From NCBI GenBank assembly GCA_015832175.1, contig WJXW01000004.1:1364001-1428000 (forward strand): a DNA stretch of 64,000 nt, written 5' to 3'. Of the stretch, positions 1 through 9,539 are shown piece by piece. This DNA comes from Paraphaeosphaeria minitans. Taxonomy: Eukaryota > Ascomycota > Dothideomycetes > Pleosporales > Didymosphaeriaceae. Within the stretch, counting starts at the first letter, position 1. Every line of letters begins with the position of its first letter. Made by a program: the position numbers and the translations under genes. The notes below the pieces were generated by a model. The model searched no databases. It saw only the letters and a list, made by a program, of their open reading frames with translations, and had not been told where the DNA came from.

Positions 1-621
1 GGCAGGTGTGGTGAGAATGTGATTCGCTGGTACCTGAATGAGATTGCTGTTGGGGAGGAGTGGATGGATCGGTGTTTTGGCAGATGCCTGGCGGCTGGCT
101 GGATGTCGACTTCCGCACCATGTTACCTTACGGTTCGCACGAGACCGGAGAGTGCAAGAAGGCAGTCAAATCGCAAACAGCTGCTGTGGTGTAGCAGGAG
201 TCGTCAAGACTACTCGCGCGACAGGAAACTGGTACGGAGCGGAGTTCCTGAGCAGCCAAGGAATATACTACCTACCTACCTCCTCTTTCACGCGCAGCAT
301 CCCTGCCCGTGTTTTGTTTCGACGCTAGCGCCACCAATCAGGGCGCCCAACACCATAAGCCGGAGATGATCAGCCCCCAAGGCCTTTGTTCCTACAAGGC
401 TGAACGCCGCCTCCCTACACGAAAATGTCAACTACATAAGCCATGAGCGTCCGCCCTGGTCAGTCTCATCAGCAACCTCTTGTGTTCGTTCTCAGTCACT
501 CTCTTCCCCTTCGCGACCAGTCATTCTTTTCATAGCTCTGGAGCTTTAGTCTTTCATTTACACACACTCCTTACCAACTACGTTTCCGAGAAACATTTTT
601 TCAAGAACATCACCATTCGAG
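1..621. other. Intergenic, upstream of the AA9 gene
   Basis: No convincing gene is seen; the open frames here start at non-ATG codons or lack any recognisable domain. Around 268-285 there is a run of ACCT units, a motif that recurs in several intergenic stretches of this window. The last 150 bases are pyrimidine-rich with CTCTTCCCC and TCTTTC stretches, as expected for a fungal core promoter and 5' leader of the gene starting at 622. Confidence 0.5.
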
Positions 622-2001
622 ATGCCTGCCATGTCTAAGATCGCCAATACTGCCGTCGTGTTTGCGGCTGCTTTCATCTCCCAGGCCGCCGCCCACACTT
701 ATGTCAAGGAATTCGAGGCTGGAGGCAAGACCTACCCTGGTTTCTACGCCGCTGACAAGAGCGGCGGTGATGACTCTTCGCCTGCTTGGAGGACCAACCA
801 AGGATGGGGGTTCCAGCCCGTTTTCGGCGACAAGATCAACGACCCCGATATCATTGCCCACGTGGATGCCGAGCCCTCGCCTTTCACTGCCCCCGTAGAT
901 GCCGGTAGTGACGTCAAGTTCACCTGGCAGCACGACGGAGAGTGCGGTGGCGAGGAGGTCGGCTGGGATTGCTCCCACCACGGCTGGACTGCCACTTGGC
1001 TCGCACCCTGCAACGGCGACTGCAAGGACGTCCAGAAGGAGAACCTCAGCTTCTTCAAGATCCACCAGTCCGGCCTGATTGACTACCCTGCCGGCTCCCG
1101 CTATGCCGAAGGCGGCGTCAAGGAGCAGACCGGCTACTGGGGCACTGACACCATCTTCTATGACAACGCCAACACCCAGACCGTCACCATCCCCAAGGAC
1201 CTCCCCAGCGGCAACTACGTCCTCCGCACTGAGGTCGCCTCCGTCCACAACAACGGCGCCGTCTCCGAGCGGCAATTTTGGCCCCAGGCGCTCAACATCG
1301 CCATCCAGAACGGAAACGACAACGCTAAGATACCCACTGGCATCAAGGCCACCGAGATCTACTCGTCTTCGGACAAGCAGCTCACTTTCGACCTCTACCA
1401 GCACGACGCCGGCGAAACCTTCGATGCGCCAGGCCCGGCTCTTGCACCCTGTGCTGTTGGAAGCGGCTCTGGCTCTGGCAGCTCTTCTGCTGCCGATGAG
1501 GCACCGTCATCCACCGCTGCCCCGGCCGTTCCCGTCGAGTCCTCTTACGCTGCTCAACCCACTACTGCCGCCGAGTCTTCCGCCGCTGCCGCCCAGCCCA
1601 GCCCTGCCGAGTCCTACGCCGCTCATCCTACTCCTGAAAGCGAGTCTGAGCCCGAGGCCAGCACCCCTACGTCTGGTCACGTTGTTCTCGTCACTGCTAC
1701 CGCCACCCAACACGCCTACGTTACTGCCACCGGTGCCGCGCCCGCTGCCTCCAGCGCTGCTGGTTACGGAACCCCTGCCGCACCTGCGGCTACTCCTGCT
1801 CCCGAGGGCGAGGGCGAGGGCGAGTACCAGGAGGGTGGTGATGAGGAGGACGGCGAGAGTGATGAGGAGGACAGGGATTATGAGGACGATGACTCCGAGG
1901 AGCAGAGCAACGACGGTGAGGCCGAGGCTAGCACTGGATCCCACGGCTGGGGCGAGGGCAAGGGGCACTGGCGCAGCCATCCTCGTGAATTTGTTGCTTA
2001 A
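622..2001 (+). CDS. AA9 lytic polysaccharide monooxygenase (GH61-like), secreted, variant copper site
   Basis: Intronless 459-residue protein. A signal peptide (residues 1-24, ending SQAAA) leaves His25 as the new N-terminus, as required for the histidine-brace copper centre. AA9 landmarks follow: TAPVDAG, the second copper histidine in the SHHGW segment (His119), LAPCNGDC with its disulphide, FFKIHQSGLID and GNYVLR. AA9 enzymes cleave cellulose or other beta-glucans oxidatively outside the cell. Two things are odd. The usual Q-x-Y-x-x-C motif reads Q218-F-W220-P-Q-A223, so the axial Tyr is Trp and the Cys is Ala. The partner Cys (after DII) is also Ala. From about residue 275 there is a Ser/Ala/Pro-rich then Glu/Asp-rich tail, ending His/Gly/Trp-rich, with no cellulose-binding module. 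Family assignment is firm; activity is uncertain. A second Met at 631 could also be the start. Confidence 0.9.
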   Translation: MPAMSKIANTAVVFAAAFISQAAAHTYVKEFEAGGKTYPGFYAADKSGGDDSSPAWRTNQGWGFQPVFGDKINDPDIIAHVDAEPSPFTAPVDAGSDVKFTWQHDGECGGEEVGWDCSHHGWTATWLAPCNGDCKDVQKENLSFFKIHQSGLIDYPAGSRYAEGGVKEQTGYWGTDTIFYDNANTQTVTIPKDLPSGNYVLRTEVASVHNNGAVSERQFWPQALNIAIQNGNDNAKIPTGIKATEIYSSSDKQLTFDLYQHDAGETFDAPGPALAPCAVGSGSGSGSSSAADEAPSSTAAPAVPVESSYAAQPTTAAESSAAAAQPSPAESYAAHPTPESESEPEASTPTSGHVVLVTATATQHAYVTATGAAPAASSAAGYGTPAAPAATPAPEGEGEGEYQEGGDEEDGESDEEDRDYEDDDSEEQSNDGEAEASTGSHGWGEGKGHWRSHPREFVA

Positions 2002-2268
2002 GTCATCGATTCGTTTGGAAATGAGGGGAGAGAGGTGTTAGCGATGGGCCCAACAGGATTCTGTACATAACCATCGTGATTGTTCTTTGTACATTTTAGA
2101 TACCATATAGCATACTGCATCACTAAACTTGCAACGAGAAACCTTTATCGAAATCGCTGCATTTGACTTGAATCGCTTTTTATGTGCGAGTGCTCGTGCC
2201 AACAGTTGCTCCACACGTTGCTCGCGACCATCTCCTGCGGAACCCTAGGTAGGTACCTAGTCTTCCAC

Positions 2269-3636
2269 CTAATGAATCCGCCCCAACGCATACCGATTTC
2301 TTACAACCCCATCGTCCACCCCATCCGTCCTCTCCCTCATCCCACCCAACCTCCTGTTCCCCTCCTCCGCCGCCCGTTCCATCTCCACCGCCACCTCTCT
2401 AAGCTGCAGCCCCACCTCCGCCAACCTATCCAAATTCCCCTCAATCTCTTCCTCAAACACATCATCCTCGCTGTCAGGCTCAAAGTGGTACTCCACCCTT
2501 TCCACCAGACGAGCGGGCTTGCCATCTTCGGCAGGGACGGCCACGGTGGCGGTGACACGCCGACGAAACGCCTCTTCCCAGCGCGCCCGACGAAGGGCAT
2601 CTCGCTCCTCTCTTTCCATCCGCCGCGCCGCCACCGCCGCCTCATCACCCAGCCTCGAGCGCCGCTCTGCAGTAAACGGATTCTCCGCGGCTGGCAGGAA
2701 CCTCTGTGCCTTCTTCAGCGTGCGGATCTGCTGCGATGCAATGCGGTTCTGCACGCCTGCCGCGTGGATGGCGATATCTGCGTGGGCGAGACGCTCGTTT
2801 TGCGCGTGCAGGCGGGATGCAGTGGAGAGGCCGGTTTCCCGTGCCGTGTACGCTAGGTGCAGGGCGTTGCGTGTGGAAGCTACGTCGGCGAGCTTGAGGG
2901 CGCGGATTTCTTCTCTTGCGGATGTGATTTGGGCTTCTTCTTCTTCTTCCTGCCCTTCGTTGGTGTCGAGGGAGGCGCCAATTGGCGGGAAGAGCGTAAG
3001 TGGGGTGCTGAGGTCCAACGACGCGGAGGTGAATGTTGCGGTGTGCGGGGTCAGCATGCTGCTAGTCGGGGAGATGGGGAGTGTTTGAGCGACGGTGCTG
3101 CTACCACTCTCGATGGTGGGAGTAAAGTCGTGGGTCTCGTCGTCGGCGGGTTCGGTGATCTGTCCCAGTGAAGGGGATGTAGCTATGAGCTCCGTCTTCG
3201 CCTTCTTGAGACGCAGGAAGGTCGTCATTTTCTTGAGGCTGTTCATGCGTCCGGGGAGCGGTGACTTTAGCATGGAAACTACGGACGGTGACTTCGGGAG
3301 CTTTACCGCCGACCCATCCTGCGTCACGCTCTCCTCTTCCATCCCCTTCTCCTCAGCCGCGGGTGCGGGTGCGGGTGCGGGCAAAGGACTTGTCGCTACC
3401 CGATGGTACACATATGGATTCTTCGGTTCGACCGGCTCCTCGGTCGGAAGCGCACTCTCCTCGTACCGCAGTGCGAGAAGCTCTGGCTGGCGTTCTGGTC
3501 CGAGATGCCCAGTGTCTTGCGGTTCTGCGGCGTCAGGCTGGGACTGAGACTGAGGTGGTGCCCATGTCTTAGACTTAGCTTTACTCAGGAACTTCAAGTT
3601 CCTAATCGACTTCTTCTTCATGGCTGTGGGGCGCAT
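2269..3636 (-). CDS. SEC9: SEC9/SNAP-25-family t-SNARE, divergent
   Basis: Intronless 455-residue protein. A basic, Pro-rich N-terminal half is followed by two SNARE helices, as in Sec9. The first (Qb) helix begins near ASTRNAL, has the zero-layer Gln in HAQNERL, and runs into the ANPFT-like segment seen here as ENPFTAERR. The second (Qc) helix begins near EIEGNLDRL and ends DGVVRNRYALGRIH, matching the family's VDDEI-x-N-R-x-x-L-x-R-I end. Sec9 supplies two helices to the plasma-membrane SNARE bundle for exocytosis, with Sso and Snc proteins. At the Qc zero layer the expected Gln is Gly (EEGNRR). The start is the first ATG; the next is four codons downstream. It faces the AA9 gene tail to tail. 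It could be a divergent paralogue beside a canonical Sec9 elsewhere. Confidence 0.8.
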   Translation of the reverse strand: MRPTAMKKKSIRNLKFLSKAKSKTWAPPQSQSQPDAAEPQDTGHLGPERQPELLALRYEESALPTEEPVEPKNPYVYHRVATSPLPAPAPAPAAEEKGMEEESVTQDGSAVKLPKSPSVVSMLKSPLPGRMNSLKKMTTFLRLKKAKTELIATSPSLGQITEPADDETHDFTPTIESGSSTVAQTLPISPTSSMLTPHTATFTSASLDLSTPLTLFPPIGASLDTNEGQEEEEEAQITSAREEIRALKLADVASTRNALHLAYTARETGLSTASRLHAQNERLAHADIAIHAAGVQNRIASQQIRTLKKAQRFLPAAENPFTAERRSRLGDEAAVAARRMEREERDALRRARWEEAFRRRVTATVAVPAEDGKPARLVERVEYHFEPDSEDDVFEEEIEGNLDRLAEVGLQLREVAVEMERAAEEGNRRLGGMRERTDGVDDGVVRNRYALGRIH

Positions 3637-4250
3637 CTTTAGTTCCGCGAGCGCTGGTTGAAGGTGAAAGTGACTTGGTTGAGACAGTGGGTGCGCGGGA
3701 GCTGCAGTCTCGTTAGTTGGGCACGACGTGGATTCTGTATCGCAGCGGTATGGTGATGAGGAGTGTGAGGGTCATTGCAGGGCGCTGTGGAATTTTATGG
3801 TGTGGTTGAAAAATGGATTTTGAAAGCGTGACCGCGGTGGGACCGTTGAGGTTTACTGCCGTGGCGGGCTCGTGGTGAGAGCTCGGTCCAAAGTAGTGAT
3901 CCAGAAGCAAGTTCACTCTCACCAACACTCTCAAGTTCAGCCAATGTGGTGACCAAAAGCACAGATGGAGATATAAACATTAATAATAAGCGGGATATTT
4001 ACAAAGAAGCACGCTTGAGCGAAGGTGATGTACCAACACAAGGTAAATCGAGCCCAGTGGTATAAGAAATCTATACGCCACGACCAAACTGAAGATCTGC
4101 TCTATTGTGGTCGCAAAGTCTCAGAATACTCTTCAACCCAAATTTTGAACCGCGGGCCTGAGGTCACGGTTCAAAAGCTGCCGCGCCAAACGTTCCCGAT
4201 GATTGCTCGAGGTACTCTGGCTTGTTGCGGAAAGGACAAGGAGGCGGACA
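3637..4250. other. Intergenic, between SEC9-like and GH64 genes
   Basis: This holds the upstream region of the SEC9-like gene and the 3' flank of the GH64 gene. No frame here has recognisable protein features and no repeat stands out. Confidence 0.4.
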
Positions 4251-5633
4251 CTAACTACCTCCAATAGAAATAGTCCAGTTAGCTGGACTGCCGTCGAAGA
4301 CTGTACCAGCAACGTCTGGGCCGCCATCAGGCACGACGTCATCGTAAGGGAATGCATAGCCACGGCCGTCCTTCATGGTCTGATGGACGAGGCGCGAGTA
4401 ATGGTTCGTGGTCGCTTTTTTGTAGTAGTTCACCGGGGAACTACCATTCGGGAACTGTGTTGCGTCTAAGAGCGTGCTACGATTGAATGCGGCAGCCAGG
4501 CGAGGGATGACGGCGTTGCGTGCGGCGTTGTCGCCCGTGGCGAAAGGCCCCTCGGAGCAAGTCCAGATGTCACGGGCGTTGGGCTTGTTGAAGGTGCCAG
4601 CAGAACCGAGGGACAGTTCTCCATTGGAAACGCGTCCCGTAACGTTGCCAGCGGCTGCCTGCGTGTTGATGGTCATGTCGGTGCTGCTGAAGCGGTTCCA
4701 GACTTGGTTCACATATGCGTCCCAGTAGCCGTCCCATGCACTGCCGTTGCTGTCGAGAAGCTTGAGGGGCGATAGCACGCGTAGTGGTGATCCTGTCGCT
4801 GGGTAGACTAACTTGTCCCATGGTCGCCCATCACTAGCGGCCTGCTGTTTGAGGCCATTGACGATAGTTGCCAAACCGTTGGCTGGCAGCCCTGGCACGG
4901 ACTGGACATTGCCAGATGTGCTAGTCAGAGTAAGCGCCACTGGAATGCTGATGAAGTCGACGCAGGATATGTTGGCGAAGAGCTGGTCAGCGTTGTAGGT
5001 GAACTCGCAGAAGCTATCGATCAGCGTCAGTTATTGGTTCATTGTTCGTTTCGGTGGCATACGTACCCCCAATCGATGTTAATATTCGGGTCACTGGGAT
5101 TTGAGACGGAAGGCTGCAATATAGGTTAGCAATTGCTACTCACAAGACGAGAGCAAGCTTGCCTCGACGACGCCAGGACCGGGATTCAACGCAAACGTAA
5201 GCTTGGCCCCGATGGAAAACCATACACGGCCACCCGCAATCCTCGGAATGGTGATGTTTTTGGTCGTTCCAGGAGCACCCAACGGGATGGCAACGTCCTG
5301 CACTAATGGCGAGCCGACGGTGTTCGGAGAGGCGGGATAGTAGATTGTCTTGCCATCCGACTGAAGGAACATGGCCCGATTGCCGCTGTCTAGTGCTATA
5401 CCCGTGACATAGACATACATGGCACTGCTGTTACTTGTGTTCCTCAGCGTGACAGTGAGCGTGGGGGCTGTGGCCGATGCCATGACTTGTTGCTTTGCCT
5501 GTGCAGCTGGAGCTGGGGCCGGGGCGCTCTTGTGGGCATTGCCGTTGGTAGTCGGCACGCGGCTATCGTTGCCGGTAGCGGCACGGGTGGAGCGGGATCG
5601 CAACCTGGCAATCATATTCTTGAAGGATGGCAT
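4251..5633 (-). CDS. GH64-like beta-1,3-glucanase, three exons with a GC-AG intron
   Basis: Exons 5633-5163, 5113-5067 and 5013-4251 give 426 residues. The fold is the GH64/thaumatin-like type that hydrolyses beta-1,3-glucan. The family core is rebuilt across both introns: NPGPGVVE, then PSVSNPSDPN and IDWG, then FCEFTYN. Glu in CEFT and Asp in CVDF are 16 residues apart, matching the catalytic Glu/Asp pair of bacterial GH64 laminaripentaose-producing enzyme. Intron 1 (5162-5114, 49 nt) starts GCAAGC rather than GT; intron 2 (5066-5014) is GT-AG. No signal peptide is seen: the N-terminus is basic and then Ala/Pro-rich, so the protein may be intracellular or leave by another route. The next ATG upstream, at 5645, would add only four residues. 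Confidence 0.82.
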
Positions 5634-5645
5634 GATGCAATGCAA

Positions 5646-6993
5646 TGCGGGTACGAGGATGCAAGTATCGATAAGGAAGAGCTATAGACAAGGAAGAGAG
5701 GGACCAAGAGGTGTGAGGAAGTCCGGTAGGGGGTGTAAGACAAACACTACTCGGGAGCGCTATTCTGATTAAATAGTAAACAACAGCACGGTGAATGCAG
5801 GGCTTATTACTGTGTAGAGCGATTGACTGATGTCACAGGGAAGCTTTGAACGGGTCGCCCAAAGCGGAAGTGGCTTGAGGTCATCCAAGCACCAGCCCAA
5901 TCAGGGCGCGGCATCTTGCACCACCAAGAATCTGAGGCGGCAGATCCCCCAGGGCCTCAAGCCACGCGGCTAAGGCTCGTGGCACCGCGGCAGGCATGCG
6001 AACTTGGCATTAGCGCGGCCTGAAACCAGGTACAGGGCGAGTGTGTATATATACAAGGCAGGCCTTTTCTTTTGCGCCTTGCAATGGAAGACCTGGGAAT
6101 ATCGCGGTGGGTGCAGAACCGATGACGACATGCTAGGTAGCCCGCCACCTCAAGCAGCACCGCGGCAGGTAAACGGACAAGCCACAATCGCCCACGCACC
6201 GACTGTCGCTGGATTACCTTGCTGGATATGGACCAGGGTGGAAAGAGGGTGGAAATGACAGCACTGGTACATGCTCGTGGTGTCTCGGATGATGGGAACA
6301 TACCACTCGATGCGGGGAAGAGTAACGGATAGGAAGGTAGATATCTGCAGCCTTCAACGCGCACGCGACTTGCGCCCGCTACCTACACTCCCTTCCATCG
6401 GTGTGACGGTCACACCGGTCCTCAGGCAATGATCTTGCGGTGTCATGGCGGCCAGTGCAGGGCATCTTTTGCTGCTCTCGGTCGCTCCGTTTCCACATGG
6501 ACTTGATCGCTGCAATGAGAACAAGGCAACGCGGCGCATGACTTGGAAAGTGCCTTTATCGTATACCGCTTTCACCATGAAGGCGAGTTGACTCGCTTGC
6601 AGGAGACATGCCGAGGGCGTTTTGGTCTGCTCAGGGTGTCATCGAGGCGGCCAGTGCTGCCCTGATGAGGCGCGCGTGCGCATCAAAGAGATGTCATTCA
6701 AGAAGCAAGGCGAGCGTACATGGAACATGGTGCGCGCAATGGCTGGAAGGTGACAGCACCTGCGTTTCAATGTGGATCACTTCATGTGTGCAGAAGGAAC
6801 CAAACGTGCTAACTCTATTTGGTCTAGCGGCGCTGTGTCTACCAAGACCTGACTGTCTTGATCAGTCTTTGTTACCCCAGGCTGACTTCAATGCTCCGTT
6901 CACCATCGCTAAGTCACCATCGCTAGGTCGCCATCACTAGATCACCATCGCTACCAGTCAAACTTTCTTCTATCGTTAGCTGGCCAACTTACA
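5646..6993. other. Intergenic, about 1.35 kb
   Basis: No gene is supported. A short direct repeat built on CACCATCGCTA occurs four times at about 6900-6955, just upstream of the next gene. The open frames here are short, mutually overlapping and without domain features. Confidence 0.4.
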
Positions 6994-7721
6994 ATGACTC
7001 GAAAAGCTATCACCCTCCCCGAGCCTGCCCGCCTCAAGCAGGAGCAAGACCTGATCCGCTGGCAACGGGATTTGCGAACAAAAGCCGAGGCTATTCTTGA
7101 TTCACTTGATATGCGGTCACTTGAATTTGAAGACAGTGAGTTTCCTCTGGCTACAGCGAACTCGGCTTATTTTCCCAAGACTACCGCGAGCTTGGAGGCC
7201 GATACTTTCGATCAGCGTAGTATGCGCATGCAGGCACCCACCCGGGTATCCACTCAGAATCATTCCGTGCTCTCGCCAATGCTTTCCACGACTCTACCCC
7301 TTTGGAACAGCGCCAATGTTACCAGAGTTGCAATCTGTTGCGAGAGAAGATGAAGGACGCAAAAAGGGACCTGCGAGATATCCGTTCGGACCACAGCACA
7401 CGCTTGCAGCACGCGATAGATGCGTCTCACGAAGGTGAAAAGCTTTTGTGCGAGATGTTAAGAATACTTTCCGAGTTGGAGGGCCACATCGCCAAGTTGG
7501 AGGACCTACGCGTTTCGAACATTTACAGTGAAGGCTTCGTGCCACCAAGGGAGCGGCGAGAGGCACATCTGAATGCCTTGGTGATGTGGGCTTCCTGTTT
7601 ACCAGAAACGATAGCACAGTCTCGTACCGGTCGTGAGCGGAAGCATGTCCTTCGAGCAGTGTTGGAGCCGCGGGAGGACGACCATGTGCTTGAGGCCTAC
7701 TGGCCTTTGCCGCATCATTGA
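6994..7721 (+). CDS. Hypothetical helical protein, orphan A of a tandem trio
   Basis: Exons 6994-7135 and 7234-7721 give 209 residues. The 98-nt intron runs from GTGAGT to GCATGCAG and, once removed, joins the reading frames cleanly (EFED, then STHPGIHSESF). I do not recognise the family. The protein is hydrophilic and mostly helical, with heptad-like stretches (REKMKDAKRDLRDIR; MLRILSELEGHIAKLEDL). It has no signal peptide and no membrane segment. Two further small genes follow on the same strand (8401, 8885) with a similar layout: an Ala-Leu start to a helix, a Pro/Gln-rich step, then a long helical pair. They may be old tandem duplicates. Confidence is moderate that it is a gene and low for any function. 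Confidence 0.5.
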
Positions 7722-8400
7722 AAGAGTTTTGCCTGATAGTTGCTGAAATTACGATATCTTTGGGCTCAGCCGGTCACAACTCTATATTTTTCTTCTTCCC
7801 TGTGCAGTATAGTATTATTGAAGCGAATCGACACTGCCGCGCTACGTCGGTCGACAATAGGATGGGAATCCTTAAGGTGGATCTTATTGTGAGCATCAAC
7901 CCTGATATATTCCACGATAAGTCCACAAACTTATAATAGACTGAATGATACAGGATAAAGCGCCCACCAATAGTTTCATCCTCTGCGTCAACCACTGTGG
8001 TGCTACAAACATTGATGATATGCCATGTGCGGTTCGTGTTCTGGGACCAGCTAGAAGCAAGAGTGTGCGTGCAATCATGGTCACGCTCATGAAAAGCTAC
8101 GCAAAAGGCAAGTCTAGAGATACGCTGTAAGCTTGAGGTAGCCGATTCTACTATGCGTTTGCAATTGAGGTCAAGTATCACTTTCGTGGGTCCTTCGTGC
8201 TTTCACCTCGTAACACCACGCCACCCGACCAAACACAGAAACGCGCTTCACCATCGAAAGCGGCCCAAAGACCCATCACTGTTGCCTGGCTAAGGCTATG
8301 ACCTCGCAAAACCTCTCTCCGAATCATTGATCCAATCCTACCCTCGCACTCGCCATCGCTCGTCGTGACAAGATTCCGTACAAGCTGACTTCTAAGGAAA
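7722..8400. other. Intergenic, 0.7 kb
   Basis: AT-richer spacer between two small genes of the trio. No coding or structural signal was seen. Confidence 0.35.
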
Positions 8401-8733
8401 ATGCCGATATCTCCCTCCGCCCAACGCGATGTATACAGAACCAGGGAGGCGGTCAGGCAGATTCAGATCCACCATGCGATGCATCCGACCCGCGCTACGG
8501 ACATACACACAGACGAGCTAGTCGATTTCAACTGCCCGCATGCTCCACGCATATTTAACTGGCTATCCGCAATGCCTTCCGATCCCTCAAAGCTTGTTGA
8601 GTCGGAAGCCTCTCCGGAGAAGACAGCCGAGCTGTACAAAGACTATCTGAACTGGTGTTCGAGCATTCTGAGGTGCCTCAAAAAGGAGCTTGACCTGCAT
8701 GAAATGGAATACCGCCGTTTGGGCTTGAAGTAG
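8401..8733 (+). CDS. Hypothetical small protein, orphan B of the trio
   Basis: Single exon of 110 residues from ATG to TAG. No known domain. The second half is helical and charged (ELYKDYLNWC; RCLKKELDLHEMEYRR). It begins with a polar segment rich in His/Arg. Similarity of the last 50 residues to the helical parts of its two neighbours is suggestive only. There is no signal peptide. Because it is short and unrecognised it may be a partial copy of a longer neighbour-type gene. Confidence 0.4.
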   Translation: MPISPSAQRDVYRTREAVRQIQIHHAMHPTRATDIHTDELVDFNCPHAPRIFNWLSAMPSDPSKLVESEASPEKTAELYKDYLNWCSSILRCLKKELDLHEMEYRRLGLK

Positions 8734-8884
8734 TATGTCATTCAACCTAGAAAGTTTACATCGTGTTTGACGTAGAAACAACAGCTAAAACAATGCCAGC
8801 CACCAGACACCCCTCTACCTCCGCGACCCCACGGCTACCCCAGCTAACCCTCGCCCCCGTGGCCTCTCTCCAAGCGACCCTCGC

Positions 8885-9436
8885 ATGTCTTCCGCCGCCC
8901 CCGCCGCCCTGCCCATCAACCCCGCCATCCTCCATGCTCTCCATTCGATTTTCAGTCCCGATCAGCCGCGGACCACTGACCAGTTCTTCAGCAACTGGCG
9001 CACCGTGCAAAAGGCCTTCGTCGACATTCGCGTCACCCTCGACATCGACTACAACCAATTCGAGCGCCACCAGCTGAAGTCCCTTCTCTGCAGCGTGGAG
9101 CACGACGTCGACTTTGCGTCCAACTTGCTCACCGAAATCGAGACGCAGCTCGAAGGCCTGGCTCAAAACCTCGGAGAGGTCATGGCGCAGCGGCGCATGT
9201 GCGAGGGTGCAAATTTGAACGACGCTTCCGATATCGAGCGCAGCGCGTTCAAGGCGTGGCTGGGTACGTTTCCGGAGGTTGTTTCCGGGGAAGTCAACGT
9301 CGACATTGTGGAGATGGTGATGAGGACTGCTGGGGCGGAATTGAGTATGGATTTCAACAACAACTACTCCAGCTGGGATAAGGACGAAGAGAGAACGCAG
9401 CTCGGGTTGCTGTGGGAGGCGGAGAGGGGATTGTAA
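8885..9436 (+). CDS. Hypothetical helical protein, orphan C of the trio
   Basis: Single exon of 183 residues, ATG to TAA. The N-terminus is Ala/Pro-rich, followed by helices such as WRTVQKAFVDIRVTLDI and LLTEIETQLEGLAQNL. The C-terminus is acidic with NNNY and WDKDEE. There are no membrane segments, signal peptide or known motif. ALHSIF...P followed by a Trp/Lys helix and a LEG-containing helix parallels orphan A (ALANAFHDSTP; SELEGHIAKL). I infer possible common descent but cannot test it here. Confidence 0.5.
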   Translation: MSSAAPAALPINPAILHALHSIFSPDQPRTTDQFFSNWRTVQKAFVDIRVTLDIDYNQFERHQLKSLLCSVEHDVDFASNLLTEIETQLEGLAQNLGEVMAQRRMCEGANLNDASDIERSAFKAWLGTFPEVVSGEVNVDIVEMVMRTAGAELSMDFNNNYSSWDKDEERTQLGLLWEAERGL

Positions 9437-9539
9437 CTCAAGGTTCATGGGGAATCAGAGGATCGAAGCGAAGAAAAGTTCTGTTCTTGGACGGTCGCCT
9501 ACTTTTCATGGAAGCTGTAAGAATTTTGCGGCTTGGAAT

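Noticed and set aside
610..1404. Long minus-strand frame opposite the AA9 gene
   Set aside because: It mirrors the AA9 coding strand, and its Val/Gly-rich composition is that of an antisense shadow.
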